A DNA stretch of 45,912 nucleotides from IMG/VR virus record IMGVR_UViG_3300036853_000288, positions 1 to 45,912 of that record. One strand, given 5' to 3'. Shown here in pieces: positions 19,379 to 28,483 of the stretch. The position numbers and the translations under genes were made by a program. Within the stretch, counting starts at the first letter, position 1, and every line of letters starts with the position of its first letter. The DNA is from a virus. Under the pieces are notes generated by a model that was not told the origin of the DNA, did not search any database, and worked only from the letters and a program-made list of their open reading frames with translations.

Positions 19379-19630
19379 ATGACCCTCACGCGCAAGCGCA
19401 TCATCCTGACCACTGCGGGCCTGCTCGCCGCAACCGGCCTGGTGTCCTCGGCCATGCCCGCCCACGCCGACTTCACGCCGCGCCCCGGCTTCTCGCCCGT
19501 CACGCGCAGCCCCTGGATCCCCCCGACCACGTCGGTTTCCCCGATCCCCAGCGGCACGCCGTCCAACGCCGTGACGCCCGGGCCCAGCGCCAGCGCGACG
19601 TCGGTCGTCCTGTCCAGCCACTGCCGGTAG
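19379..19630 (+). CDS. Small secreted Pro/Ser/Thr-rich protein
   Basis: An 83-residue protein (MTLTRKRIILTTAGLLAATG...). It has a classic signal peptide: basic start, hydrophobic core, and an AHA-like cleavage site (AMPAHA-D, about residue 30). The mature part is rich in Pro, Ser and Thr and has one Cys near the end. It should be exported and disordered. It lies next to the lysin, so a role at the cell wall is possible. Its own promoter and terminator make it a one-gene unit. Confidence 0.65.
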   Translation: MTLTRKRIILTTAGLLAATGLVSSAMPAHADFTPRPGFSPVTRSPWIPPTTSVSPIPSGTPSNAVTPGPSASATSVVLSSHCR

Positions 19631-19639
19631 ACGCACAGG

Positions 19640-19677
19640 CCAACGCCCCGACCTGCGGACCAGGATCGGGGCGTTGG
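19640..19677. terminator. Bidirectional terminator
   Basis: CCAACGCCCCGA (19640-19651) pairs perfectly with TCGGGGCGTTGG (19666-19677) around a 14-base loop, followed by CGTCTTT. It separates the convergent genes ending at 19630 and 19698. Confidence 0.75.
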
Positions 19678-19697
19678 CGTCTTTGGTGGGCGGGAGG

Positions 19698-20483
19698 TCA
19701 GCTGTCCTCGGCCAGCTCGGCGCCCTGCCGCGCGGCGTCGATCAGCGTTGCGCGCACCTCGGGCGTCTGCAGCGCGGCCAGCACGGCGGCGTTCACCGCG
19801 TCCTGGCTCACCTGCCCGGCCTGGATCGCCTCCACCTTGGCCAGCAGCGCCGCGAGTCCGGCGTAGATCCTACCGAATGCACTGTTCGGCGCCGGCCGGC
19901 CGTAACCCGTCTTGGCGTCATCCAGCCACGCACCGGTGCGGACCTGCGTCGCGATGTTGAGCGCGTTCCCGACCGTGTTGCCTTCGGCGTTGGCCGGGTT
20001 GAGCGGTTCGGTCTGTTCCATGCCAGCTCCAATGTTCTTGATCGATGTCCAGGCCCGGGCGTCCTCGTCGGACTCGGGGTCGCCGGAGAAGTGCGCGTGC
20101 CGATCGTGCGGGTCGCTGCCGGTGTAGGTCTCCTGGCGCCAGCCGTTCGACTTCCGCCAGATGCGCCGGTTGTAGATGATGTAGATCAACCGGTCGCGCT
20201 CGGCGGCCGGCCCGTGCAGCACGGCCTGTACCGCCTGTTCCATGGTCACGCCAGGCTGGCGGAGGTCAGCATCGACGTCCGCGGCACGCACCTCGGGGAC
20301 CGAATCGGCGTCCTGGCGCTCTGCCTTCACGCCGGCCGTGTCGTCGGGGTTGTGCCCGGACGTCTCAGCCTGGTGGGCGGTATCGCCGATCGTCCCGTCC
20401 TGCCCCTTGGCTCGGTTGGGCGCGATGGCGTTGAACGCCTCAAACAGCGGATCGATCCACTTCACCCTGTACCAAACGGTCAC
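19698..20483 (-). CDS. Putative endolysin, M15-like peptidase
   Basis: A 261-residue protein starting GTG (TVWYRVKWIDPLFEAFNAIA...). SGHNPDD, AADVDADL and DPHDRHAHFS give a His-Asp-His set typical of M15/VanY-like D,D-peptidases, which cut peptidoglycan peptides with a zinc ion. The C-terminal 110 residues are helical and may bind the wall. It has its own leaderless promoter at the end of the tail operon. There is no separate amidase or lysin B in the window. A tail-associated hydrolase is an alternative. Confidence 0.65.
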   Translation of the reverse strand: MTVWYRVKWIDPLFEAFNAIAPNRAKGQDGTIGDTAHQAETSGHNPDDTAGVKAERQDADSVPEVRAADVDADLRQPGVTMEQAVQAVLHGPAAERDRLIYIIYNRRIWRKSNGWRQETYTGSDPHDRHAHFSGDPESDEDARAWTSIKNIGAGMEQTEPLNPANAEGNTVGNALNIATQVRTGAWLDDAKTGYGRPAPNSAFGRIYAGLAALLAKVEAIQAGQVSQDAVNAAVLAALQTPEVRATLIDAARQGAELAEDS

Positions 20484-20489
20484 GTGATC

Positions 20490-20520
20490 AGAGTACCCGA
20501 TGCATGTCTGCAGGCGTCAA
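20490..20520 (-). promoter_or_regulatory. Leaderless promoter for the lysin gene
   Basis: On the minus strand: TTGACG (20515-20520), spacer with ACATGCATCGGG, TACTCT (20490-20495), six bases before GTG 20483. The -35 overlaps the stop of the tail gene upstream. The 19-bp spacer is long; GGTACT with a 17-bp spacer is an alternative -10. Confidence 0.6.
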
Positions 20521-21029
20521 CGGATGCGCTCGGCGGTCATGCTGCTACCGGTGTACAGCGTGGTATTGCTGGCCGTGCTGGCGTTCTGGGCCCACATCAG
20601 CGAGACGTTGCCGGCCGTTGAGCCCATGATCACGGTGGCGAACAGCAGCGTCGTGTTGGCCAGACCCGAGCCGGCCGCCGTGATGTTGCTCGTGCCCGAG
20701 GTCGCCGAGCTGTACGCGCCCGGATCCACGTCGCCGGTCACCGAGGCCGAGGTGACCAGGCGCAGTCCACCGAATGGCGTCGTGGCGCCGGAGGGGAAGC
20801 TGAGTGCGAACTGGATATCGGCCGCAGTGGCGCTGTTGTGGTAGATAACGAAATTGACAATGTAGGTGTAATTCGCGGCGAATGGCAGCACGAGATGCGG
20901 ATCAGCGGTCAGTGTCGTAGTGCTGATTCGCGGCGTGTCCACCGACTTGGCGACTGATAGGTGGTCGTCAATGATGTCCTGCAGGTTCGAAGCCCGCAAC
21001 TTCTGGCCGACGTAGAACAACGCGGTCAT
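20517..21029 (-). CDS. Minor tail protein
   Basis: A 170-residue protein (MTALFYVGQKLRASNLQDII...). The N-terminus resembles that of many actinophage minor tail proteins; the rest is a Ser/Thr/Ala-rich beta domain. GGGAG lies five bases before ATG. It probably sits at the tail tip with the 815-residue protein. Confidence 0.6.
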   Translation of the reverse strand: MTALFYVGQKLRASNLQDIIDDHLSVAKSVDTPRISTTTLTADPHLVLPFAANYTYIVNFVIYHNSATAADIQFALSFPSGATTPFGGLRLVTSASVTGDVDPGAYSSATSGTSNITAAGSGLANTTLLFATVIMGSTAGNVSLMWAQNASTASNTTLYTGSSMTAERIR

Positions 21030-21043
21030 GAGGACTCCCTGCC

Positions 21044-23491
21044 CTACAGGCCCAGAATGGGCGGATTGAACACGGCTACCGCACTACCTGCCGGCAGCGC
21101 CTTGAGGACGGCCGAGCCGGTCACCGTAAACGTCTGCGGCGAGGTCGCCCCGGTGATGTTGGTAACCGGAATCTTGATCCCGTTGATCAGGATGTTGAGC
21201 CCGCTGATGTCGTCGGCCACGGTCGTCCACACCGGGCCATTACCGGTGGTCTGCACGGTGAGCGTTGTAGCGCCGGCCGCCGCGGCGGCCGCGAGCGTCG
21301 ATGCTCCGTCGTCCTCGGCCAGCCACAGCAGGAAGTCTCCCGAGTCACCGACGTCGGCGGCCAGTATGGCGACGGTCCACGCGTCGTACGGCGACAGGTT
21401 CATCGACACTCGTAGCTGTTTGCTGTTCCAGCGCTCCCGCCAGCCGCGTATCAGGAATCGCAGATCGGTGCCGTTGGACCCAAGCCCGAGCACGTCGAGC
21501 CGGCTGAACGGCAGGGAGTCGATCCACTGCTGTGCCTTGGCTGTCATGCCAGACTTGGCAAACTCGACTTCGACCCGCGGGTACCGCAGACCGCCCACGG
21601 TGCCCTGAGCCACCCTCCAAGCGGCCACTTGATACAGGTCCGAGGGGAGGCCGGCGCGAATCTCGTCGGCGCTTTCGTACACACCGACCGTATCCGTGCC
21701 CAGTGCTCCGTCCGTCTGCGTGAACGTCGATTCGGCGCCGGCGTTGTTGCGCGCGGTGAACGTGTTGACCCGACTCTGCGCGTTGTGCACGATCTCAAGA
21801 TCAACAATATCGCCACCACCGGCGGCGTCAAGCGTCAAGCCGGCTGCCTGCGAGGTCGCCTGCGTACGGGTGATGTAGGTCAGCCCACTGTTCAGCCCGT
21901 CGAGCAGAATGCCGCTGTCGACCTTCCATGCCTCGATCACCAGATCTAGGAAGCCGTTCACCGACTGGGCTCCCATGATGAGGTCGGCATCCCCGATGAC
22001 GTCGATGGCGACGTTCTGCTCGACCCCGAGCCGATAGAGCCTGGTGGCTACCGTGTCGCCGGAGCGACCGAGCAGCGCTCGCGGGTAGCGGTCACCGAAA
22101 CTCTGATCGTCATTGTCTCCATACAGCGTGATCTGTCCGACACATCCGCCGTTGAGGTTTTCGGTACCCGACACGGTGAGGCCGTGTACGCCGTACAGCG
22201 TCGAGCTGGTCATGCCGGTGGTCGCCTGATAGACCGCAGTGAATGGGTAATCGGCCGCCGCAGTATCGGGGTCCATGACCAATGGCAGGTGCCCCATGCT
22301 CACGATGATGTCCGTACCGCTGCGCAGGATATCGAGCGTTACGTATACCCCTTGCTCAAACGGCAGACCGACGAGACCGCCGATGGTCTGCATCGTGGTG
22401 TCGGAATGGTTCTTGGTTTCCAAGTACATCAGCAGGCCATCGGTCGGATCGTTGTCCAGGAACACCGTGGCCCGGGCCAGGGTCGTTGAGCTCACCTCCA
22501 GGCTGAGCAGCCGTGCCTTCAAGCCATCGGCCAGGGTGCCCAGGGAGTCTTTCAGTGCGGTGATCGTCGACTCGGACAGCCGCACCAGAAACTGACACCG
22601 GATGGTCGGCGGTGCACTGAAGATCCCGAATTCCTCGGTACCTCCAGTAGCTGTGATCATCGGAAACTGCACGGTGAGCGATGCGCCGTCGTTGAACGAC
22701 GGCATGGCGCGCGTGCACAGCAGTGCCGTGTCCGCGCTGAACCGCGGCAGGTGACCTGCGGCAGCAGTGAGCGGATAGGCCGGCTGCACGGCGTTCTCGC
22801 CTCGCACCGCTGCCGAGCCTTCCTCCAGCGCCCAATAGTGCGACGGCAGGATGTGGTAGCCCTGGTCCTCGCCGCTGTACCAGCCGGCGTTCGTGTCCCG
22901 GGGGAACCGGTATGACAGCATGTTATAGCGCCACATCGGTGAGCGCGGCGCACTGGTGCCCTGCTTAAGTCGGTACACGGCGCCCTTGGCCACCAGCTGC
23001 ACTGCGCTGATCCTGGTGCCGTCATCGTCGTTGCCGATCCACGTCGGCGTCCAACCCTCGGCGTAGCCCTGGAAGCGGACGGACGGGCCGAGCCCGAGAT
23101 CAAGCCGAGCTCGGATCGGCACGTCTTCTCGCACGTAGGGCCAGTACTTCCCCAGCGGGTTATCGATGGAGAAGTCTCCGCCGTTCGGCTGATCATTGCG
23201 GATCTTGCACGTGAAGTTGGCCGGCGTGATGCTCAGCGCTTCGTCGCGTTCCCCGATCGTGATGTCGACGCCCGGATTCCACTGCACCGTGCTCGGGCCA
23301 CCGATGTACGTCCACGTCCACGTGTCCGGGTCAGCCGTGGGGTCGGCGCCGAATGCCGCTTCGATGTACTGCCGGGCGTCGGAGAACACATCGGGCAGGA
23401 AGTCGCCACCGCCGCGGTCGCCGGCCAGCGGCACCGAACGGCGCAGTGGCGGCCGTCGCCAGCGTAGGGGACGGAGCATGGCCCGAGACAT
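21044..23491 (-). CDS. Large minor tail protein (tail hub/receptor-binding candidate)
   Basis: An 815-residue protein. Residues about 30-180 resemble the distal tail or hub beta domain seen after tape measures (TWTWTYIGGPSTVQWNPG, RARLDLGLGPSVRFQGYAEG). Residues about 230-450 look like a concanavalin/LamG-like lectin domain (GASLTVQFPM, VYVTLDILRSGTDIIVSMGH). The end is a beta domain. Its place after the tape measure and the lectin-like domain suggest the host-binding part of the tail. Confidence 0.65.
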   Translation of the reverse strand: MSRAMLRPLRWRRPPLRRSVPLAGDRGGGDFLPDVFSDARQYIEAAFGADPTADPDTWTWTYIGGPSTVQWNPGVDITIGERDEALSITPANFTCKIRNDQPNGGDFSIDNPLGKYWPYVREDVPIRARLDLGLGPSVRFQGYAEGWTPTWIGNDDDGTRISAVQLVAKGAVYRLKQGTSAPRSPMWRYNMLSYRFPRDTNAGWYSGEDQGYHILPSHYWALEEGSAAVRGENAVQPAYPLTAAAGHLPRFSADTALLCTRAMPSFNDGASLTVQFPMITATGGTEEFGIFSAPPTIRCQFLVRLSESTITALKDSLGTLADGLKARLLSLEVSSTTLARATVFLDNDPTDGLLMYLETKNHSDTTMQTIGGLVGLPFEQGVYVTLDILRSGTDIIVSMGHLPLVMDPDTAAADYPFTAVYQATTGMTSSTLYGVHGLTVSGTENLNGGCVGQITLYGDNDDQSFGDRYPRALLGRSGDTVATRLYRLGVEQNVAIDVIGDADLIMGAQSVNGFLDLVIEAWKVDSGILLDGLNSGLTYITRTQATSQAAGLTLDAAGGGDIVDLEIVHNAQSRVNTFTARNNAGAESTFTQTDGALGTDTVGVYESADEIRAGLPSDLYQVAAWRVAQGTVGGLRYPRVEVEFAKSGMTAKAQQWIDSLPFSRLDVLGLGSNGTDLRFLIRGWRERWNSKQLRVSMNLSPYDAWTVAILAADVGDSGDFLLWLAEDDGASTLAAAAAAGATTLTVQTTGNGPVWTTVADDISGLNILINGIKIPVTNITGATSPQTFTVTGSAVLKALPAGSAVAVFNPPILGL

Positions 23492-23501
23492 TGAATGTTG
23501 C

Positions 23502-24017
23502 CTACTCTTCGATCAGTACCCAGCAGCGCATATCCACAGCCGTGGTCGGCGTGGTCGCCCGCACACGCAGGAAGCGTGATACCGCGATCTGCGGCATGCG
23601 CACCTCGGAGAACTCGCGCTCCCAGGTGAGGAACGGCGCCGCCTCGGCGGACACCGAGGACAGCGCCACGGCGTCGTGGATCTTGCTGGCCGTCGGCGTG
23701 CCCTCGCCCGAGGCTGTGTAGCCGGTCGCCGAGGTGCCGAGCGTCATCAGCGACGCCGGCGCGCCGGACACCACCGGCTGCACGCCGCTGGCCACGTGCG
23801 CCGTCACGGTGGCTGCGACGTCGGTCTCGATCAGCTCGATGATCGCGTCAGCGCCGGGCGGGTCATCGAGCGTGAAGCCCCACGCCAGGACGCTGATCAT
23901 GCGGCTCGCCGGCGTGGCGACCTGCAGCATGGTCTTGATCGCCGTGCCGGTGGTGACGCTGGCCTGCGCGGCCGTCGTCGCCATGGGTCCGTTCCAGATC
24001 GTGTATCTATGCAGCAC
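23502..24017 (-). CDS. Minor tail protein
   Basis: A 171-residue beta-rich protein starting GTG with GAGAG upstream (MLHRYTIWNGPMATTAAQAS...); ATG 23984 is an alternative start. It lies between tape measure and tail hub, where small tail-tip proteins are coded. No family is certain. Confidence 0.55.
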   Translation of the reverse strand: MLHRYTIWNGPMATTAAQASVTTGTAIKTMLQVATPASRMISVLAWGFTLDDPPGADAIIELIETDVAATVTAHVASGVQPVVSGAPASLMTLGTSATGYTASGEGTPTASKIHDAVALSSVSAEAAPFLTWEREFSEVRMPQIAVSRFLRVRATTPTTAVDMRCWVLIEE

Positions 24018-24030
24018 GGCGCTCTCTCTT

Positions 24031-26199
24031 CTACTTGACTATGCCGACGACGGCGTTGGCGGGCACGGTGAGCAGCCCGTCGCGAAGTGCTTTCTGGAAC
24101 AGACGCCACAGCGCCGAGTCGTCGCCCCTGAACTGCACGAGCGCCGGAGTCTGGTCGCCGCCGCCCTGCGCCATCATCTGGTTGGTGTTGGCGTGGGGGT
24201 AGACCATGCTCCCGCGAGGGAGGCGCACGTACTCCGGGCCTTCCTCGCCGACCAGCGTCATCCCGTCCTGCGCGCCGCCGGTGGCGGCGTGACCGATACC
24301 GCCGGTGCGCTGTGGTGCGTTGAGGGACTGGCCCTGCGTGTGATAGCGCACGATAACCTGTGCTTCGTACGTCTGGCCGTCGATCCGGTTCAGCGCGTTG
24401 CCCAGGCTGATGCCCTGGCTCAGGGCGGAGGACAGCCCCGGCGCCTTGACCTCGGTCGAGACCTGTTCCGGCAGTGCGCCGTACGAACGCAGCAGCGCGT
24501 CCACCTGTGCATCGGTGAACCCCGCGGCCCGGGCCGTCTCCCGGAGCTTCTGAATGGCGGCGTCGTACGCGGCGTTGGCCTGCTCAACCGCTTCCTGCGT
24601 GTTGTTGCCCGTGGCGATGGCCTGTTCGCGCTGCCGCTCCAGCAGCTCGACCTGACCCAGGATGGCCTTTTGATTGTCGATCCCGGCTTGCGTGGTGGAG
24701 TCGAGCGACTTCTTGCCATCGTCGAGCCCCTCTTTGAGATCCAGCCACCCCTGTGCGACCGCAAGGTTGGCATCGGCCAGGGACAGCTCAGCGTTGCGCG
24801 TCGCGGTGAGGGCATCGTTCAGCGCGAGGGTCTGCACCGTGGTCTCGGCGGCGGCCTGAGCCACGGCCGCCCATTGCTCCGACAGGCCGCCGGAGATGTC
24901 CGCGGTTTCCTTCAGCGACCGGCCGGCCACGATCGAAGACTCGTGAATGCCGAATAGACCATCGGCCAACCCGTGTGCGAAATCACCAACAACTGGGACA
25001 GAACTGATGAAGTCCTGATTTGCCGATTCAAAGTCGTGAATAGCCTGATACGCGTTCTCGAATCCGAGGATGAGTACGCCGGTGGCCCTGATCACGTAGC
25101 CGATGCCGTCGACCAGATCACCGAGCGCATCGGCGCCGCCCTCGCTGCCCTCCGAGATCATGCGCAGCGCGTCGCCCGCCGCATTGCCAAGGTTAGCCAG
25201 CTTGGGCCCGACGCGCTCGACGATCACGCTGACCTTGCCCAGCGCGTCGACCGCGCCGTTGGCGAAGTTGGTGATACCGCCGCCCGCCCCCTGCACCAGC
25301 GGCGTCGACAGCCCCTGCGACAGCGCGAGCACCTTCTCCACAGGTAGGTCGCGCATGGTCCGGTCGGCCTCTTTGAGGTCACCGGTCAGCTCATCGCCGA
25401 ATGCTCGCGACGACTCCAACCAGCGATGAGCGACATTGTTGATCGCTCGCTGCCACTGCGCGTCGAACTTCTCGGGGTCGCCCTGCCACGCGCCGGCAAG
25501 ACCCGCGCCCGCGCCCGCGCCGCCCAGGCCGAGGCCCACCGCGCCGCCGGCCGCGCCGCCGACAAAGCTCGCCGCGGGAATCGTGGCAGCGGCGATGGCG
25601 GCCAGCAGCGCCGGCCCGACGACCGGGGTACCGAGGCTTCCCTCCAGCGCCGAGGTCGCACCGCCGATGCCGCCTTTGAAGAACCCCGCACTGATGTCCG
25701 CACCCGTACCGAGACCGTTGCCCTTGCCGTTGCTGCCCAGCTTCGAAGCCGCGCCGAGGATAGCCACGGCGCGCGCCGCCTGGCGCGCGTTGTCCGCCAC
25801 GCGGTCGTAGGCGCGTGCCTGTTCCCGCGCCTCGCTGGCCGCGCGGTTGGCCGCGCGGCGGTACTCGTCGGTGGCCTGCGCGGCGAATCGGTGGTCGGTA
25901 GTCAGCCGGTCGATCTTGCGCGAGAGCTGGCCGGACGCGTCGCCGTTCTCCTCCAGCTGGTGCTTGAGCAGACCGAGATCCTCGGCCATCCGGCGCGCTT
26001 TCTCCGCGGCGCGCTCCTCCGCTTCGGCCAGCTTCTGGGCGCGTTCGTTGGCGCGCTCCAGCTTCTCGCTCATCGCCTGCAGCTGCTTGGCCGCCTCGGC
26101 GGCGGCGTCGCCAACGGTCTTCTCGCCCTTGGCGGCCGAGGCCATCGCCGGCCCAGTCTTGTCCTGAGCGTCGACGGTGACCGTGACGTTGCTACCCAC
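24031..26199 (-). CDS. Tape measure protein
   Basis: A 722-residue protein starting GTG. It has a long N-terminal coiled coil (about 20-165), a hydrophobic Ala/Gly-rich middle (about 200-250) that may cross the host membrane, and more coils near 470-580. It sets tail length, is threaded inside the tube and helps DNA enter. The rule of about 1.5 angstrom per residue would give a tail of about 110 nm. It follows the frameshifted chaperone pair, its usual neighbours. Confidence 0.85.
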   Translation of the reverse strand: MGSNVTVTVDAQDKTGPAMASAAKGEKTVGDAAAEAAKQLQAMSEKLERANERAQKLAEAEERAAEKARRMAEDLGLLKHQLEENGDASGQLSRKIDRLTTDHRFAAQATDEYRRAANRAASEAREQARAYDRVADNARQAARAVAILGAASKLGSNGKGNGLGTGADISAGFFKGGIGGATSALEGSLGTPVVGPALLAAIAAATIPAASFVGGAAGGAVGLGLGGAGAGAGLAGAWQGDPEKFDAQWQRAINNVAHRWLESSRAFGDELTGDLKEADRTMRDLPVEKVLALSQGLSTPLVQGAGGGITNFANGAVDALGKVSVIVERVGPKLANLGNAAGDALRMISEGSEGGADALGDLVDGIGYVIRATGVLILGFENAYQAIHDFESANQDFISSVPVVGDFAHGLADGLFGIHESSIVAGRSLKETADISGGLSEQWAAVAQAAAETTVQTLALNDALTATRNAELSLADANLAVAQGWLDLKEGLDDGKKSLDSTTQAGIDNQKAILGQVELLERQREQAIATGNNTQEAVEQANAAYDAAIQKLRETARAAGFTDAQVDALLRSYGALPEQVSTEVKAPGLSSALSQGISLGNALNRIDGQTYEAQVIVRYHTQGQSLNAPQRTGGIGHAATGGAQDGMTLVGEEGPEYVRLPRGSMVYPHANTNQMMAQGGGDQTPALVQFRGDDSALWRLFQKALRDGLLTVPANAVVGIVK

Positions 26200-26425
26200 C
26201 GGCCGCCATCCTCTCCAGCTCAGCCAATCCCGGGTCTATCCCTGCGCTCTCACCCATCGCCTGCTGTTGCAGGTACTCCGCCTCGGCCTCGTTGACGATG
26301 GCGTCGACCTCAAGCAACTGCAGCAGCAGACCGGCATCCTCGGCCAGCACCTGCGACGGCAGCGCGTGGTACTCCTTGCACAGCCGGCGCAGCGTCAGCA
26401 GCACGTCGGCCTGCGGACTCAGGGG
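26192..26425 (-). CDS. Tail assembly chaperone, frameshift extension
   Basis: This frame has no start of its own at the right place and continues the upstream chaperone after a -1 shift. It adds about 77 residues (PLSPQADVLLTLRRLCKEYH...) ending LERMAAGG. The likely slip site is CCCC at 26422-26425: the Pro tRNA in the P site re-pairs one base back, just before the TGA of the short product. It overlaps the tape measure start by eight bases. Confidence 0.6.
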   Translation of the reverse strand, partial: PLSPQADVLLTLRRLCKEYHALPSQVLAEDAGLLLQLLEVDAIVNEAEAEYLQQQAMGESAGIDPGLAELERMAAGG

Positions 26426-26844
26426 CTCAGCGTCTCCTGCGGCGGGAGGTCCCACTCGTCGGGCCCAGGCTCTGAGCTCTTGGGCAAAGGGGGCGACACT
26501 CGGATGATCGCGTCGTTGTACGTCTCCCACATCGCATTGATCATCTGGTTGTCGCAGGCGGCGAGGATTCCTGCGGCCGTGTGCGGCACGGGGTTTCCGT
26601 AGTCGTCGGCGAAATTCCAACTCACGATCAGATCGGCGAGATCATCGGCGCCATTCTCCGCCCGAGCCACCCGCTCCTTGGGGGAGAGGTCAGCCCAGTC
26701 CTTGCCGTCCCCGGGCCGCTCGGTCAGCATCAGCTCGTTCGCCTCGGCCAGCGACCGCCGCCGCATGACGACCTCCAGCCCATGCATCTCATGCTGCTCG
26801 GGCCAGACCAGCACCACCCGGCCCCGCTGCCACAACGTCGTCAT
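26419..26844 (-). CDS. Tail assembly chaperone (short form)
   Basis: A 141-residue protein (MTTLWQRGRVVLVWPEQHEM...) of the lambda gpG type, which keeps the tape measure soluble while the tube forms. It ends TLSP-stop at 26419. The overlap with the -1 frame up to 26620 is the usual layout for a fused G/GT pair. No strong ribosome site; it follows the tail tube gene by two bases. Confidence 0.7.
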   Translation of the reverse strand: MTTLWQRGRVVLVWPEQHEMHGLEVVMRRRSLAEANELMLTERPGDGKDWADLSPKERVARAENGADDLADLIVSWNFADDYGNPVPHTAAGILAACDNQMINAMWETYNDAIIRVSPPLPKSSEPGPDEWDLPPQETLSP

Positions 26845-26846
26845 GG

Positions 26847-27260
26847 TCAGGCCCAGCTCGGGACAGTGCCGTCCGCCAGCACGCCAGGCACCGAGGCGCC
26901 CAGCGAGCCGTCCTGCCCGCGCGTGACGTTGAAGTCGGTGTAGAGCACCTCGTTCGCCAGCGTCTTGGACGCAAAGACGAGCGTGGTGGTGCGGGCGACC
27001 GAGGTCGACGGCACGGTGTGAAAGACGTCCCAGAACGAGGGGGTGCTGGCGAAGTTGATCGCCGTGGTGGTCAGCGTGATCGAGAAGTCGGCCAGCAGCA
27101 GCAGCCGCTCGATCGCGCTCTTGTCCACACCGGTGATGTCCAGCACGCCGCGCGGCATGGCGAACTGGAAGGACTGCACGTCGTTCTTGATCACCTCGAC
27201 GGCGCCGCCGCTGTCGTCCACCGAGAGCGTGGTCCACGCGAGACCTGAACCCTTTGCCAT
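26847..27260 (-). CDS. Tail tube-like protein
   Basis: A 137-residue protein (MAKGSGLAWTTLSVDDSGGA...). Beta-rich with VDKSAIERLLLLADFS and RGQDGSLGASV, the latter shared with 27728-28483. Its place just before the chaperones is typical for a tail tube subunit. AGAGGG lies upstream of ATG 27260. Confidence 0.65.
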   Translation of the reverse strand: MAKGSGLAWTTLSVDDSGGAVEVIKNDVQSFQFAMPRGVLDITGVDKSAIERLLLLADFSITLTTTAINFASTPSFWDVFHTVPSTSVARTTTLVFASKTLANEVLYTDFNVTRGQDGSLGASVPGVLADGTVPSWA

Positions 27261-27263
27261 GAT

Positions 27264-27725
27264 CTACCCTCTTTCACGCAATGTGTGAAGCTTGTCCAAA
27301 TCGTCCGACCACTGATCGGCGAAGCTCTCAGCGCTGGTGTGCCGCATGCGCCAACCGGTGGGATTGCCGCGGAAGTCGCCGGCGCGCACCACCATGAACG
27401 GGTCGCGCTCCAGCGGCATGCGGTGCGTCGTGAAGCACTCCTGCCCGGCCGGGAAGGTCAGGGTGACCTTGCCATCGGTCACCACGGCGCTCATCGTGCG
27501 GCCGGAGTGGTCACGGATCCACCGGGCCGCGGCCACGCGCTCCGGGTCGGTGAGGTCGAAGCCCATCGACCAGCCATTGGCGTAGTTCGGGCAGTCGACC
27601 TCCCGGCACGTCGCCGTGCGGAAGTGGGTCTTGATCGGCTGCGCCAGCTGAAACGTGCGCATCTGCTGGACCGGCGCCTGCACCAGGCGCCGGATGTTCG
27701 CGAACGGATCGCTACCGCCGAACAT
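27264..27725 (-). CDS. Hypothetical tail-region protein
   Basis: A 153-residue protein (MFGGSDPFANIRRLVQAPVQ...). CREVDCPNYANGW and one further Cys may bind metal. It lies between the two tail tube-like genes, so it is probably a tail component or assembly factor. Function unknown. Confidence 0.55.
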   Translation of the reverse strand: MFGGSDPFANIRRLVQAPVQQMRTFQLAQPIKTHFRTATCREVDCPNYANGWSMGFDLTDPERVAAARWIRDHSGRTMSAVVTDGKVTLTFPAGQECFTTHRMPLERDPFMVVRAGDFRGNPTGWRMRHTSAESFADQWSDDLDKLHTLRERG

Positions 27726-27727
27726 GA

Positions 27728-28483
27728 TCAGTACACCGTGGACGTGCGGTGCCGAGCCACGCCGACGCTGAACACGGCGTTGCTGAACGTGCCCGTGGTC
27801 ACCACCTTGAGGTAGCGCTCAACATTGATCAAGCCGGTGGCGATGCGCAGCGCGGTCGGGGCGGAGGAGAGCGCGCCGGTCGTCGCGCCGACCACATCGG
27901 CATAGGCGTCGGCGCCGTTGTCGCTGGACTCCTGCAACTTGATCGTGACCGAGGTGCCGGTGAACGCGAAGAGGTGCACCCACATCACGAGGCCGAACGC
28001 GCCCGGCGTTGCGGTGAGCTGGTCCAGCGCGGTGACCGCGGCGGCCGCCGTGGCCGCCGTGTCGGTGCGCTTGCCGGCCGTCGCCTGGAACGTCCACTGC
28101 AGGCCGTAGCCGTTGGCCAGGGCCTGCACACCGATGCTCAGCGAGCCGTCCTGCCCCCGCGTGGGGTCGTAGTTGATCTGCTTGGCCACCACGTTGGCCG
28201 ACACGCCACCGATCGCCGTGGTGTGCGCGTACGTCGCGATGACGTCAGCCGTGGGCAACGGCGAGTAGACCGCGTGCGCCTCGCCAGCCGCCGGCGCCCA
28301 GTACGACGTGATATCGAAACCGCCGTCGCGCTGGCCGCCCTCCCGGGCCATGGCCGACTGGGTGATGTCGGTCATCGGGATGGGGGTGTTCCCACCGCCG
28401 ATGCGATTCAGGCTGTTGGTCGACGCGCCGAGATCGTACCCACCGATCCATAGCTGATCGCCCATGCCATGGGTCTTGGCCAT
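27728..28483 (-). CDS. Major tail protein
   Basis: A 251-residue protein (MAKTHGMGDQLWIGGYDLGA...) with GGAGG eight bases before ATG 28483; upstream in-frame codons are shadow sequence. Beta-rich with INYDPTRGQDGSLSIGVQAL. Position after the head-tail connectors fits the main tube subunit. It shares the RGQDGSL element with the smaller protein at 26847. Confidence 0.7.
   Translation of the reverse strand: MAKTHGMGDQLWIGGYDLGASTNSLNRIGGGNTPIPMTDITQSAMAREGGQRDGGFDITSYWAPAAGEAHAVYSPLPTADVIATYAHTTAIGGVSANVVAKQINYDPTRGQDGSLSIGVQALANGYGLQWTFQATAGKRTDTAATAAAAVTALDQLTATPGAFGLVMWVHLFAFTGTSVTIKLQESSDNGADAYADVVGATTGALSSAPTALRIATGLINVERYLKVVTTGTFSNAVFSVGVARHRTSTVY

Noticed and set aside
19674-20621. Plus-strand frame of 315 codons opposite the lysin
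   Set aside because: Antisense shadow; the minus strand has peptidase motifs, a promoter and a terminator.
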